Source: Shewanella oncorhynchi (GTDB lineage Bacteria; Pseudomonadota; Gammaproteobacteria; Enterobacterales; Shewanellaceae). From it: DNA of 64,000 nt. The translations under genes and the position numbers were made by a program. Positions 47,292-56,346 of this stretch are shown in pieces (the stretch's first letter is position 1; each line of letters starts with the position of its first letter). Where the stretch lies: the NCBI RefSeq assembly GCF_012584455.1, contig NZ_JABAEB010000003.1, positions 406,217 through 470,216 on the forward strand, written 5' to 3'. The notes beneath the pieces were generated by a model that worked only from the letters and a program-made list of their open reading frames with translations, did no database searches and was not told the origin of the DNA.

Positions 47292-48452
47292 ATGCAATTT
47301 AAAACTAAATTACTTCACACCCATTATGCCGCTGATAACTCGACGGGCGCTCTTACAACTCCTATCTATCAAAGTAGCACCTTCGCCTACGGTAGTGCCG
47401 AGGATGGTCGAGCCCGTTTTGCAGGTGAGCAACCGGGCTTTATCTACAGTCGCATGGCGAATCCGACAGTGCAGGCGCTTGAATATCAATTAGCACAACT
47501 GGAAGGGGCTGATGAATCACTCGTTGTTGCGAGTGGGATGGCGGCAATCAGCAGTATTTTCTATGCCTTAGCGAGTCAAGGTGATGAAATCGCATTTATC
47601 GACCCCGTATACGGTGGCACTGCGGCATTTTTAATCCAAACGTTAACCCGCGCGGGTATTACTGTGCGCCGTTATCAAGATGATGATCATTTATTGGCAG
47701 AGATTACCGCCGAAACAAAAATTATTTTATTTGAGCCCATCACCAATCCGACCTTAAAAGTCAGTGACTACCGTAAGGTTAAGCTTGCCGCCGAAAAAGT
47801 GGGCGCTATAACCATTTGTGATAATACGTTTTTAACCCCGTATTTATTCAAACCGCTGGAACATGGCATTGATATCGTGATGCACAGTGCCACTAAGTAT
47901 TTAAGTGGCCATGGCGATTTAATCGCAGGTGTTGTCGCTGGACCTAAGGCATTAATGCAACCTATTCGCACTATAGCGCTTAAACATATCGGCGCCGCGA
48001 TTGGGCCACAGGAAGCCTATTTATTACAGCGAGGCTTACGTACCTTAGCACTTAGAATGGATGCCCATCTTGCGGGCGCGGCTAAGGTCGCTATTTTTCT
48101 TGCAACCCATCCGAGCGTTGCAAAAGTTTATTACCCAGGGCTAGCAGAGGATCAAGGTCATCAAGTTCTGAGTGAAACCATCAACGGCTTTGGCGGTATG
48201 GTGAGTATTGAGCTCGAAGGGGGCTTTAATCGAGCTGCGCAGTTTTTAGATCATTTGAACTTGTTTACTCAAGCGGTCAGTTTAGGCGACTTAGAGAGCC
48301 TTGCCTGCCACCCCGCTAGTACCACCCATGCCGCTATGGATGCTGCGAGTCGGCTAGCTTCAGGGGTGAATGACAACCTGATTAGATTGAGCATTGGCGT
48401 CGAAGATCCTCAAGATTTGATTGCCGATCTTGAGCAAGCCTTAGCCATTTAA
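47292..48452 (+). CDS. PLP-dependent Cys/Met metabolism enzyme (gamma-lyase type)
   Basis: 386 residues, Cys/Met metabolism (trans-sulfuration) family. PLP Lys202 in SATKYLSGHGD; phosphate-binding YSRMANPT and SGMAAISS; DNTFLTPY. It resembles methionine gamma-lyase and cystathionine gamma-lyase. However, the position of the Cys that marks methionine gamma-lyase (YGCT) is Gly here (YGGT), so I do not assign mdeA. Possible roles: methanethiol- or H2S-forming gamma-elimination, or gamma-replacement. Co-transcribed with the oxygenase gene. Confidence 0.88.
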   Translation: MQFKTKLLHTHYAADNSTGALTTPIYQSSTFAYGSAEDGRARFAGEQPGFIYSRMANPTVQALEYQLAQLEGADESLVVASGMAAISSIFYALASQGDEIAFIDPVYGGTAAFLIQTLTRAGITVRRYQDDDHLLAEITAETKIILFEPITNPTLKVSDYRKVKLAAEKVGAITICDNTFLTPYLFKPLEHGIDIVMHSATKYLSGHGDLIAGVVAGPKALMQPIRTIALKHIGAAIGPQEAYLLQRGLRTLALRMDAHLAGAAKVAIFLATHPSVAKVYYPGLAEDQGHQVLSETINGFGGMVSIELEGGFNRAAQFLDHLNLFTQAVSLGDLESLACHPASTTHAAMDAASRLASGVNDNLIRLSIGVEDPQDLIADLEQALAI

Positions 48453-48469
48453 GCATATTGATACTAGCC

Positions 48470-48496
48470 ATCCCCAGTTAAATTGATTGGGGATTT
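48470..48496 (+). terminator. Likely terminator after the gamma-lyase gene
   Basis: Arms ATCCCCA / TGGGGAT around an 11-base loop followed by TTTC; moderate quality. Confidence 0.6.
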
Positions 48497-48763
48497 CAAA
48501 AGTATAATGTTATTAATTTCGTCTATATAAAGTTAATTCCCGTAATTTTTTACGTTTTTTTTACGCGTCAGAATTGTTCTCGTCTGTTAAAGTGAAAATC
48601 TGTATGGCATAACGACTTACATTTTGATGGACAAACTAAGTGTTTTTAAACTCTCTGTTAGGTTGAGCTTTATTTCTGAGTGCTTACTCGCTATTTGCTT
48701 GTATTTACCCTCTTGGAGGGTGTCATCTAAAGCATTATTATTGTACTCCAACTCGTTGTCGTT
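48497..48763. other. AT-rich leader region before trkH
   Basis: About 310 bases from the gamma-lyase stop to the next small frame. Holds the terminator, the KdpE-like repeat and a small hairpin ACCCTC-TTG-GAGGGT (48707-48721) within the presumed transcript. No gene recognised. Confidence 0.4.
48549..48565 (+). promoter_or_regulatory. KdpE-like direct repeat upstream of the trkH unit
   Basis: TTTACG-TTTTT-TTTACG, two 6-base repeats with an 11-base period, the same arrangement as upstream of kdpF and like the E. coli kdp site (TTTATA-N5-TTTACA). A weak -10 such as CATAAC lies about 60 bases downstream, as at kdp. Confidence 0.55.
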
Positions 48764-49099
48764 ATGATTACACTTCAATGTTGTTTTCAATATACGTATA
48801 TGGCTGCATTTTTTGAAGCTATTCGTGTTCATTTTTTATTTAACGCTCCTTATTATTCCCTCCCAATGACAGATGTGGCTGTTTTTATCAATCTAATCAC
48901 TTTTATTGTCATAGCCATTGTCGCGACGATAAGTCAACTTGCAATCCACCTTAGACGACAACAAAGAGTATTAGGGGAAGAACTATTTCGTAACCGAACT
49001 CTGTTATCGATTGCACATGATTTTAGAACAGGACATGAGCGCTCGTATTTTATGATACCTAATAAATTATTCATTAAGTCTTTCACGATAAATATCTAA
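48764..49099 (+). CDS. Possible small membrane protein upstream of trkH
   Basis: Up to 111 residues, not recognised. Later starts at 48800 or 48866 are possible and none has a good ribosome site. The 48866 form begins MTDVAVFINLITFIVIAIVATI, a single membrane helix followed by a basic stretch (HLRRQQRVL). The stop is 12 bases before trkH. Could be a real small partner or just open frame in the leader. Confidence 0.35.
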   Translation: MITLQCCFQYTYMAAFFEAIRVHFLFNAPYYSLPMTDVAVFINLITFIVIAIVATISQLAIHLRRQQRVLGEELFRNRTLLSIAHDFRTGHERSYFMIPNKLFIKSFTINI

Positions 49100-49111
49100 A
49101 GGTGAGTTGGA

Positions 49112-50593
49112 ATGATTGCAGTCAGTGGAATACAGAAATCTAGCTCTCGATTTCATACCATAATTCATCTATGTAGCTTTTTGATTGTCATATATAGCTT
49201 CACCATGTTGATGCCTATCGCTGTTGCATTATTTTATAAAGATGGATATATCACTCCATTTTTAATCACATTCCTTCTTTCCCTTTTTATTGGTGTGGTC
49301 GGTTGGAAGATGACAAGTGAGGAAAATAAAAATCTGCAAAAACGTGATGGCTTCATGGTCGCTTGTTTATTTTGGCTGATATTTTCCTTAATGAGTGCAT
49401 TACCTTTTCTTCTTGATAGACGATTGGACTTGAGTTTAACCGATGCAATGTTTGAAGGTGTGTCTGGCATTACGACGACTGGAGCCTCGATTTTTTCAGA
49501 TATTGATGAACTACCTAAATCGATTTTATTTTATCGAGCACAGCTTAATTTCCTCGGTGGGTTAGGGATAATTGTTTTGGCCGTTGCAATTATGCCATTT
49601 CTTGGTATTGGTGGCGCAAAATTATATCAGTCTGAGATGCCAGGTCCCATGAAAGAGGAAAAGATGACGCCTCGCCTTGCGGATACGGCTCGAAATTTAT
49701 GGGGGCTTTATAGCGTACTTGCCTTAGGTTGTGCAGTTGCTTATAAACTTGCAGGAATGAATTGGTTTAATGCCATATGTCATAGTCTATCTACCGTTTC
49801 ATTGGGTGGGTTTTCTACACATAGTGACAGCTTAGGATATTATAACAGTGCTGCAATTGAGCTTGTGGGTGGTGTGTTTTCAATACTGGCAGCAATCAAT
49901 TTCGCCTTATACTACATAGTGTTAGTTCGACGAAGCTTCAAGCCTATTTGGTATAATGCGGAGGTTCGATTTTTTATTCTCATATTATCTATCGTTGTTG
50001 GGATCGCTTGTTTAGAGCTGAATCGTACTCAAACTTTTGATATTAAAGATTCATTGGTACATGGATTTTTTCAAACAGTTTCAGTTATGACGGACAATGG
50101 ATTAGGCTCTGCAGGTTATCCTAATTGGCCCAGTCATATTGTGCTTTTATTATTAGGCGCGAGCTTTTTTGGTGGATGCTTTGGTTCTACTTGTGGCGGT
50201 ATTAAAGCTGTCAGATTTTTACTTTTGTACCGTCAAGGGATCCGAGAAATTCATCAATTGGTTCATCCTAATGCCATTTTAACGACAAAGATCAGTGGCC
50301 AAGTTGTTTCAGACAGAGTCATTCGTTCAGTATGGGGATTATTTTTCCTGTACATATTTTTTACTTGCGTTTTTGTATGGGGATTGGTCGCCATTGGACA
50401 TGATTTTGCCACCGCCTTTGGAACCGTCGCCGCGTGCATTAATAATATGGGGATTGGTTATGGTGACACTGCATCTGGATTTGGCACGTTAAAAGATGCA
50501 GCTAAATGGCTGATGTGTGTCGCTATGCTTTTTGGGCGATTAGAAATATTTCCTGTACTCATTATTTTCTCACGGGCATTCTGGCGATTTTAA
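49112..50593 (+). CDS. trkH: TrkH-family potassium uptake protein
   Basis: 493 residues. K+-translocating subunit of Trk/Ktr systems with repeated M1-P-M2 units. Selectivity-filter segments include SGITTTGASIF, STVSLGGFSTH, VSVMTDNGLGSAGY and CINNMGIGYGD. Strong AAAGGTGAG ribosome site. No trkA gene is in the window, so the regulatory subunit must be elsewhere. Followed by a lipoprotein ApbE gene after 52 bases and preceded by a KdpE-like box, in contrast to the constitutive trk usual in Enterobacteria. Confidence 0.93.
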   Translation: MIAVSGIQKSSSRFHTIIHLCSFLIVIYSFTMLMPIAVALFYKDGYITPFLITFLLSLFIGVVGWKMTSEENKNLQKRDGFMVACLFWLIFSLMSALPFLLDRRLDLSLTDAMFEGVSGITTTGASIFSDIDELPKSILFYRAQLNFLGGLGIIVLAVAIMPFLGIGGAKLYQSEMPGPMKEEKMTPRLADTARNLWGLYSVLALGCAVAYKLAGMNWFNAICHSLSTVSLGGFSTHSDSLGYYNSAAIELVGGVFSILAAINFALYYIVLVRRSFKPIWYNAEVRFFILILSIVVGIACLELNRTQTFDIKDSLVHGFFQTVSVMTDNGLGSAGYPNWPSHIVLLLLGASFFGGCFGSTCGGIKAVRFLLLYRQGIREIHQLVHPNAILTTKISGQVVSDRVIRSVWGLFFLYIFFTCVFVWGLVAIGHDFATAFGTVAACINNMGIGYGDTASGFGTLKDAAKWLMCVAMLFGRLEIFPVLIIFSRAFWRF

Positions 50594-50645
50594 TTTTAAG
50601 TGTATTTTATGGTTAATTTGTCGAATTGACTGGGAGGGTCAGTAA

Positions 50646-51644
50646 ATGAAATGGTTATTGAGATGTATATTACTCATTATGCTAGTAGGGTGTCAGAAAT
50701 CGCCAGTTTATACCAAGTTAGAAGGCCTTGCGCAGGGGACGAGTTGGCATGTGACATTTTGGAGTAAAGACAAGATAAATAGTACAGAGATAAACCGCGA
50801 GATTGAGCGGCAATTGGCAGAAATAGATCTTCATATGTCTACTTATCGTTCAGATTCAGTGATTTCTCGTTTTAACAGTATGCACTCTGCTATGGCGGTC
50901 GGGGATGATATTTTAGGGCTCATAGGGATAGCCAAGGAGGTCACTTCAAAAACGGAGGGTTGTTATGATTTGACCATTAAACCATTATTCGATTTGTGGG
51001 GATTTACCCATAATCAATTAACCATTCCAACAGAAAGTGCACTCCAACAGACATTAACCTATGTAGGCTTACATCATTTAAGTATTGATAATCAAATGTT
51101 AACTAAAGATTTGCCAGAGGTACATCTTGATTTATCTTCGATTGGACAGGGATATAGCGTAGGCAAAGTTGCAGATGTGCTAAAGCGATACAATATCGAT
51201 AATTATTTGGTAGAGATTGGCGGCGAAATGGTCGTACACGGCAGTAAGCTCGATGGTTCTGCTTGGAAAATCGCGATTGAAAAACCGCTGCCCGAACAGC
51301 GAATAATGCAAAAGGTTCTGCTTATTGATTTCCCTCAAGCGATCATGACATCGGGTACATATCGTCATTATTTTGATCATCTAGGGCAGCGCTATTCACA
51401 TATTATTGATGCGCGAACCGGTAAACCCGTAACCCATAACACAGTATCTGTAACTGTATTGGCAACGGATCCGGCTAGAGCAGATGCTTGGTCTACAGCG
51501 CTATTATGTTTAGGAAGTCAAGAAGGATTAGTCGTCGCTAATCAGAATGATATAAAAGCATTATTTATTGATGAAAATAAAGGTGTACTTAAAGAGATTA
51601 AGACTGATAGCTATAATAAAATGAAAAACATAGAGCTTAATTAA
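50646..51644 (+). CDS. ApbE-family lipoprotein FAD:protein FMN transferase
   Basis: 332 residues. Lipobox LVGC ends at residue 16, so it is a periplasm-facing lipoprotein, the usual ApbE location. Motifs: GTSWHVTFW, HMSTYRSDSVISRFN, GCYDLTIKPLFDLWG, LSSIGQGYSVGKVAD, VEIGGEM and the C-terminal TSGTYRHYF...SHIIDARTGKPV. Strong GGGAGGG ribosome site. It shares a transcript with trkH; the protein it flavinylates is not obvious nearby. It is only distantly similar to the cytoplasmic ApbE at 27850-28758. Confidence 0.95.
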   Translation: MKWLLRCILLIMLVGCQKSPVYTKLEGLAQGTSWHVTFWSKDKINSTEINREIERQLAEIDLHMSTYRSDSVISRFNSMHSAMAVGDDILGLIGIAKEVTSKTEGCYDLTIKPLFDLWGFTHNQLTIPTESALQQTLTYVGLHHLSIDNQMLTKDLPEVHLDLSSIGQGYSVGKVADVLKRYNIDNYLVEIGGEMVVHGSKLDGSAWKIAIEKPLPEQRIMQKVLLIDFPQAIMTSGTYRHYFDHLGQRYSHIIDARTGKPVTHNTVSVTVLATDPARADAWSTALLCLGSQEGLVVANQNDIKALFIDENKGVLKEIKTDSYNKMKNIELN

Positions 51645-51673
51645 TCTACAATATCATCGCTTGGTCATGTGTT

Positions 51674-51709
51674 AATGCCAGTTAGTATTTCTAGCTGGCA
51701 TTTTTATTT
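51674..51709 (+). terminator. Terminator of the trkH-apbE unit
   Basis: Arms AATGCCAG / CTGGCATT with an inner TTAG/CTAG pair, followed by TTTATTTA. Confidence 0.85.
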
Positions 51710-51768
51710 ACTTTTATAGCTAATGCCATGGTTTATTGTGGCCTTATTTACCACTGATTATGATGACT

Positions 51769-51785
51769 TTTACGTATTCTTTACG
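51769..51785 (+). promoter_or_regulatory. Predicted KdpE box of the kdp promoter
   Basis: TTTACG-TATTC-TTTACG (11-base period). If TATATT at 51829-51834 is the -10, start is near 51841 and this box covers about -72 to -56, the position KdpE occupies at E. coli kdp. A third TTTACG lies at 51812-51817. Confidence 0.65.
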
Positions 51786-51828
51786 GGATTAGTCATTTGA
51801 ACTCTAGAGACTTTACGCGGTTAATTCA

Positions 51829-51834
51829 TATATT
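51829..51834 (+). promoter_or_regulatory. Candidate -10 of the kdpFABC promoter
   Basis: TATATT with no good -35 at 17 bases, as expected for an activator-dependent promoter; 35 bases upstream of kdpF. Confidence 0.45.
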
Positions 51835-51868
51835 TGTCCTGTTACTCACTTTCTTAAGGACAAATTAT

Positions 51869-51949
51869 ATGGACTGGATATTTCTAATACTTTCCATAGC
51901 ACTTTTCATCTACTTAGCAGTGGCAATGTTTGCCCCTAATAAGTTTTAG
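51869..51949 (+). CDS. kdpF: KdpF, small subunit of the Kdp potassium ATPase
   Basis: 26 residues, one hydrophobic helix (IFLILSIALFIYLAVAMF) ending APNKF. Stabilises KdpFABC in the inner membrane. AAGGA eight bases before the ATG; stop eight bases before kdpA, with the kdpA ribosome site TAGGAG overlapping its end. Position and sequence are typical of KdpF although the frame is very short. Confidence 0.92.
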   Translation: MDWIFLILSIALFIYLAVAMFAPNKF

Positions 51950-51957
51950 GAGTCGTT

Positions 51958-53682
51958 ATGTTTGAAATTACCCTTATTTTTACTACTGCGCTTGGGCTCG
52001 CATGGCTGTTGGGATCCTATATGACAGGGGTTTTCTCTGGTCAGTCCCATTTTTCAGATCGTTTATTTAATCCCATTGAAAAGTGGATTTATCGGGCTAT
52101 AGGCGTAAATGCCCATTCGGGGATGACATGGAAATCCTATGGTGCGGCGTTTCTTATCAGCAACTTGGTACTTGGCATTTTGGCGTTTCTTATCCTTAAA
52201 TTCCAACATGTGTTACCGCTTAACCCCGATGGTATAGGACCATTATCTTGGGATCTGGCGTTGCACACTGCGGTGTCATTCCTCACCAATACCAATCAAC
52301 AGCACTATTCCGGGCAGGCTCAGCTCAGTTATCTATCCCAAGGATTTGTCATTGTCACGCTGCAATTTGTCACTCCAGCCATGGCGCTGGCGGTTTGTGT
52401 GGCGATTTTGCGGGGAATGTTAGGCGGGTTGAATAATGACAGCGCCAAAGAGGGCGAGGCTCGAAATCTGGGCAACTATTATGTTGACCTAGTGCGCGGT
52501 GTACTCAGACTTATGCTGCCATTAGCGGCTATTGTGGCGCTGTTACTGACTTGGCAAGGCGTACCGAGTAGTTTTGACGGTGCGCAAAAAGTAAACACCT
52601 TAGATTCTGCATCACCTATCACTGAGCAGGTCGTTCCGATTGGCCCCGTTGCATCTATGGTGGCCATTAAGCAGTTAGGTACTAATGGCGGAGGTTGGTA
52701 TGGCCCCAACAGCAGTAACCCGCTAGAAAACCCAACGCCAGTCAGTAATGCAATCGAGACCATTGCCTTAGTGCTGATCCCTATGGCCGTCGTCTTTATG
52801 GCTGGCGGAATGCTAAGACGCAAAAAATTTACCTTGATGGCTCTGGTTGCTATGGGTTTATTGAGCGTCAGTTTTCTGGGGGCAACTGTGTACAGCGAGT
52901 TGCAACCCAACGCCGCCTTTGCGGGATTAAGCGCCCAAGGGCCTAATATGGAGGGTAAAGAAGTTCGCTTTGGACCTGAGCTATCGGCGCTATGGGCTTC
53001 TTTTACCACACAAACCTCTAACGGTTCGGTCAATGCTATGCACGATTCGTTCAATCCAATAGGGGGATTGATGACGCGATCAGGCATGTTACTCAATGCG
53101 ATATGGGGCGGTATTGGCTGCGGTTTTGTTAACTTTATCGTTTATGTGTGGATTGCTGTTTTTTTATCGGGATTGATGATTGGCCGTACGCCAGAGATAT
53201 TTGGTCGTAAGCTCGAAACCCGTGAAATCACCCTTTTGGGAAGTCTATTAGTTTTACCTACCTTGTGCGTCTTAGGTTTGACGGCGATCACTGTGGCTAT
53301 CCCGAGTATTACGGGCAACAGTAACCCCGGCTTTCATGGGATTTCGCAAGTCTTTTACGAATATACCTCCGCTTTTGCTAATAACGGTTCGGGTTTTGAA
53401 GGCTTAGGTGATAACACGCCTTGGTGGAATATCAGTTGCGTTATCGCCTTACTGCTCGGTCGATACCTGCCGCTGTTTTTACCGCTGGCGATTGCGGGGA
53501 TGATGTCGAGTAAAAGAGTGAGCCCTGACAGTAACGCGAGCTTGAAGCTCGAGAGTCCCACCTTTTGTTTCACCCTTATTGCTGTGATTTTAATCATTAA
53601 CTTCTTGTCTTTCTTACCTGCGGCGGTATTAGGCCCTATTGGCGAAGCTTTAGAACTTGCCACTATGAGTCTGGAGAAATAG
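51958..53682 (+). CDS. kdpA: Potassium-transporting ATPase subunit KdpA
   Basis: 574 residues. K+-binding and translocating channel-like subunit of the high-affinity P-type ATPase. Ten or so membrane helices and four selectivity-filter-like loops (FLTNTNQQHYSGQ, KQLGTNGGGWYGPNSSNPLENP, YEYTSAFANNGSGFEG). ATG after AGGAG. Directly followed by kdpB (two-base gap). Confidence 0.97.
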   Translation: MFEITLIFTTALGLAWLLGSYMTGVFSGQSHFSDRLFNPIEKWIYRAIGVNAHSGMTWKSYGAAFLISNLVLGILAFLILKFQHVLPLNPDGIGPLSWDLALHTAVSFLTNTNQQHYSGQAQLSYLSQGFVIVTLQFVTPAMALAVCVAILRGMLGGLNNDSAKEGEARNLGNYYVDLVRGVLRLMLPLAAIVALLLTWQGVPSSFDGAQKVNTLDSASPITEQVVPIGPVASMVAIKQLGTNGGGWYGPNSSNPLENPTPVSNAIETIALVLIPMAVVFMAGGMLRRKKFTLMALVAMGLLSVSFLGATVYSELQPNAAFAGLSAQGPNMEGKEVRFGPELSALWASFTTQTSNGSVNAMHDSFNPIGGLMTRSGMLLNAIWGGIGCGFVNFIVYVWIAVFLSGLMIGRTPEIFGRKLETREITLLGSLLVLPTLCVLGLTAITVAIPSITGNSNPGFHGISQVFYEYTSAFANNGSGFEGLGDNTPWWNISCVIALLLGRYLPLFLPLAIAGMMSSKRVSPDSNASLKLESPTFCFTLIAVILIINFLSFLPAAVLGPIGEALELATMSLEK

Positions 53683-53684
53683 TC

Positions 53685-55703
53685 ATGCATAAACCTGCTC
53701 AAATATTAGATAGCGTCGGCGTGAAGCAAGCTGCCTTCGGTGCTGTAAAGAAAATGTCCTTAGTGAGTATGGCTGGCAACCCAGTGATGTTCGTGGTGAT
53801 GGTGGGCGCTTTACTCGCCGCTTTGATCACAGGACAAAAGTTCTTCAATGGCGAGACTGTTGGTTTTGAGTTAGCCACGACCCTTATTCTTTTGCTTACC
53901 GTGTGGTTTTCTAACTTTGCGGAATCCGTGGCAGAGGCAAGGGGTCGCGGACAAGCGGCCAGCTTAAAGTCGGCGAAAGAGGCCTTGCAGGCTCGGCGTA
54001 TACGCCACGGTGAGTTGGAATCAGTATCCGCAACTTTGCTTGTCAAAGGCGATAAGGTGAAGGTTTTACAGGGTGACTATATTCCTGCTGATGGTGAAAT
54101 CATCGAAGGGATAGCCACTATCAATGAATCGGCGATTACCGGTGAATCTGCGGCTGTGCTGCGTGAAGCAGGCACAGATCATTCCGGTGTGATTGGCGGC
54201 ACTAAGGTACTTACGGGTGAAATTACTGTGCTGGTTGCTAACGATCCTGGGAATAGCTTCTTAGATCGCATGATTGGGCTGGTCGAAGGGGCGAAGCGTC
54301 AGAAAACACCGAACGAAACGGCGTTGACTGTGCTACTTGCATCATTGACTGCGGTTTTCCTCATCGTGGTGGTGACTTTGCCACCCATGGCGGGTTTCGT
54401 CGGTGCAAGCCTTGATTACACTATGTTAATTGCGCTGTTAGTGTGTTTGATCCCAACGACGATTGGTGGCTTGTTACCTGCCATTGGTATTGCAGGCATG
54501 AACCGCGCCTTAGCCGCCAATGTGGTCGCTAAATCGGGTAAAGCCGTGGAAGTTGCGGGGGATATCGATACGTTACTGCTAGATAAAACTGGCACTATCA
54601 CTTTCGGTGATCGTCAAGCGACCGCATTTTTACCCGTGAAAGGCATTGCTGCTGAGATGTTGCGTGATGCGGCGGTACTGTCTTCCCTCGATGACCCCAC
54701 CCCTGAAGGGAAATCTGTACTCAAATTGGCCATAGATTTGGGCGCGGTATTGCCCGTCAAACCTACGGATGCGACTTTTATCCCTTTTACGCCGGAGACT
54801 CGGGTTTCTGGGGTGATTTTAACCGATGGTATTCAAGGCATTAAAGGCGCGGGCGATGCGATGCAGTTTTGGGCGCAGCAGCATCAAATTCACTGGCCTG
54901 AATCTGTTAACGCGCTTATCCGCAAAGTGGCTTTGCAGGGGGGCACTCCCTTAGTCGTCGCCAGTGGCACGCACATTTTAGGGGTTATAGCCTTAAGTGA
55001 CGTGATTAAGCCAGGCGTTGCGGAGCGGTTTGCCCGTTTAAGAGCGCTCGGTGTGCGGACCATCATGGTGACAGGGGATAATCCGCTAACGGCTGGCGTG
55101 ATTGCCGCCGAAGCTGGGGTTGATGATTTTGTCGCTGAAGCTAAACCTGAGGATAAACTTGCCCTTATTCGCGCAGAGCAGGCCAAAGGTCGATTAGTGG
55201 CTATGGTGGGGGATGGCACTAACGATGCGCCGGCATTAGCGCAGGCCGATGTAGGTCTTGCGATGAACTCAGGTACTCAAGCCGCTAAAGAAGCTGGCAA
55301 TATGGTGGACTTGGATTCAGATCCCACTAAATTACTGGCTATCGTTGAAGTCGGAAAACAATTGCTGATCACCCGCGGCGCCTTGACTACATTTTCTCTC
55401 TCTAATGATGTGGCTAAGTATTTTGCCATTATTCCAGCGGTATTTGCGGGGGCTTTGCCTGCGATTGGTGCACTGGATCTGATGCAGCTTCACAGCCCAA
55501 CCTCAGCCGTACTCGCAGCGCTCGTATTTAACGCTCTTATCATTCCCGCCTTAATTCCATTGGCATTAAAAGGCATCAAACTCAGACCCATAAGTGCCGA
55601 AAAATTACTGCGAAATAACATGCTGATTTATGGCTTAGGTGGGGTGATTTTACCCTTTGTCGGCATTAAAGCGCTCGACTCAATCATTGCCCTTATGCTC
55701 TAG
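53685..55703 (+). CDS. kdpB: Potassium-transporting P-type ATPase subunit KdpB
   Basis: 672 residues. Energy-coupling P-type ATPase. Phosphorylation motif LLDKTGTIT with Asp300; actuator motif TGESA; the nucleotide domain; and the hinge GDGTNDAPALAQADVG. The serine whose phosphorylation inhibits KdpB in E. coli (TGES) is present. Between kdpA and kdpC as usual. Confidence 0.98.
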   Translation: MHKPAQILDSVGVKQAAFGAVKKMSLVSMAGNPVMFVVMVGALLAALITGQKFFNGETVGFELATTLILLLTVWFSNFAESVAEARGRGQAASLKSAKEALQARRIRHGELESVSATLLVKGDKVKVLQGDYIPADGEIIEGIATINESAITGESAAVLREAGTDHSGVIGGTKVLTGEITVLVANDPGNSFLDRMIGLVEGAKRQKTPNETALTVLLASLTAVFLIVVVTLPPMAGFVGASLDYTMLIALLVCLIPTTIGGLLPAIGIAGMNRALAANVVAKSGKAVEVAGDIDTLLLDKTGTITFGDRQATAFLPVKGIAAEMLRDAAVLSSLDDPTPEGKSVLKLAIDLGAVLPVKPTDATFIPFTPETRVSGVILTDGIQGIKGAGDAMQFWAQQHQIHWPESVNALIRKVALQGGTPLVVASGTHILGVIALSDVIKPGVAERFARLRALGVRTIMVTGDNPLTAGVIAAEAGVDDFVAEAKPEDKLALIRAEQAKGRLVAMVGDGTNDAPALAQADVGLAMNSGTQAAKEAGNMVDLDSDPTKLLAIVEVGKQLLITRGALTTFSLSNDVAKYFAIIPAVFAGALPAIGALDLMQLHSPTSAVLAALVFNALIIPALIPLALKGIKLRPISAEKLLRNNMLIYGLGGVILPFVGIKALDSIIALML

Positions 55704-55712
55704 GAGACAGTA

Positions 55713-56312
55713 ATGAATTCAATCGTATATACCACTAAAACTCAGCATGCCGTTATGGGATTGAGAGCCAGTCTCGCCCTGTTATTTGTGTGTGGTGTTG
55801 TCTATACCGGCACTGTGACTCAGCTCGGTGGCGCTTTATTTCCCGTACAAGCTAAGGGCAGTGTGATCCACAGGGATAATGTTGCTATGGGTTCTGAGTT
55901 CATCGCTCAGCCCTTTGTTAATCCGGCCTATTTTTTTAGTCGGCCGAGCGCTGTCGGTTACGATCCTATGGCGACAGGTGGTAGTAACCTTGCGCCGAGT
56001 AACCCGGCGTTACGTGAACGTGTGATGGCAACAAGCCAAGAAATCCAAGCCAGAGAATCCGTTCAGGCCGCTGATATCCCTGTGGATTTACTCGCCACAT
56101 CGGGCGCGGGACTGGATCCCCATATTTCACCCGCAGCGGCCAAACTGCAAGTTGCGCGCGTGGCTCAGGCTCGACAGTTAGCCGAACCACAAGTGTTGAC
56201 CTTAGTGGCGCAATTTATCGAACCACCGCAGTGGGGCATTTTTGGGCAAGCGCGCGTCAATGTGCTCAAGCTTAACCTCGCTCTCGACCAGATTGCTAAA
56301 CACGCTCAATAA
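55713..56312 (+). CDS. kdpC: Potassium-transporting ATPase subunit KdpC
   Basis: 199 residues. One N-terminal membrane anchor (SLALLFVCGVVYTGTVTQLGG) and a periplasmic domain with FSRPSAVGYDP, SNLAPSNPALRERV, SGAGLDPHISPAAAKLQVARVAQAR in pieces typical of KdpC. ATG after AGGAG. Followed by a porin-like gene instead of kdpD. Confidence 0.97.
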   Translation: MNSIVYTTKTQHAVMGLRASLALLFVCGVVYTGTVTQLGGALFPVQAKGSVIHRDNVAMGSEFIAQPFVNPAYFFSRPSAVGYDPMATGGSNLAPSNPALRERVMATSQEIQARESVQAADIPVDLLATSGAGLDPHISPAAAKLQVARVAQARQLAEPQVLTLVAQFIEPPQWGIFGQARVNVLKLNLALDQIAKHAQ

Positions 56313-56346
56313 AACAATATTCTACTGAATTTAAGGATAAATTTTT

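Noticed and set aside
49445..49490. TTTGAS in TrkH resembling an ApbE flavinylation motif, next to an ApbE gene
   Set aside because: The SG-x-TTTGAS segment is the conserved K+ selectivity filter of all TrkH proteins, including those without an ApbE neighbour, so it is not evidence of flavinylation.
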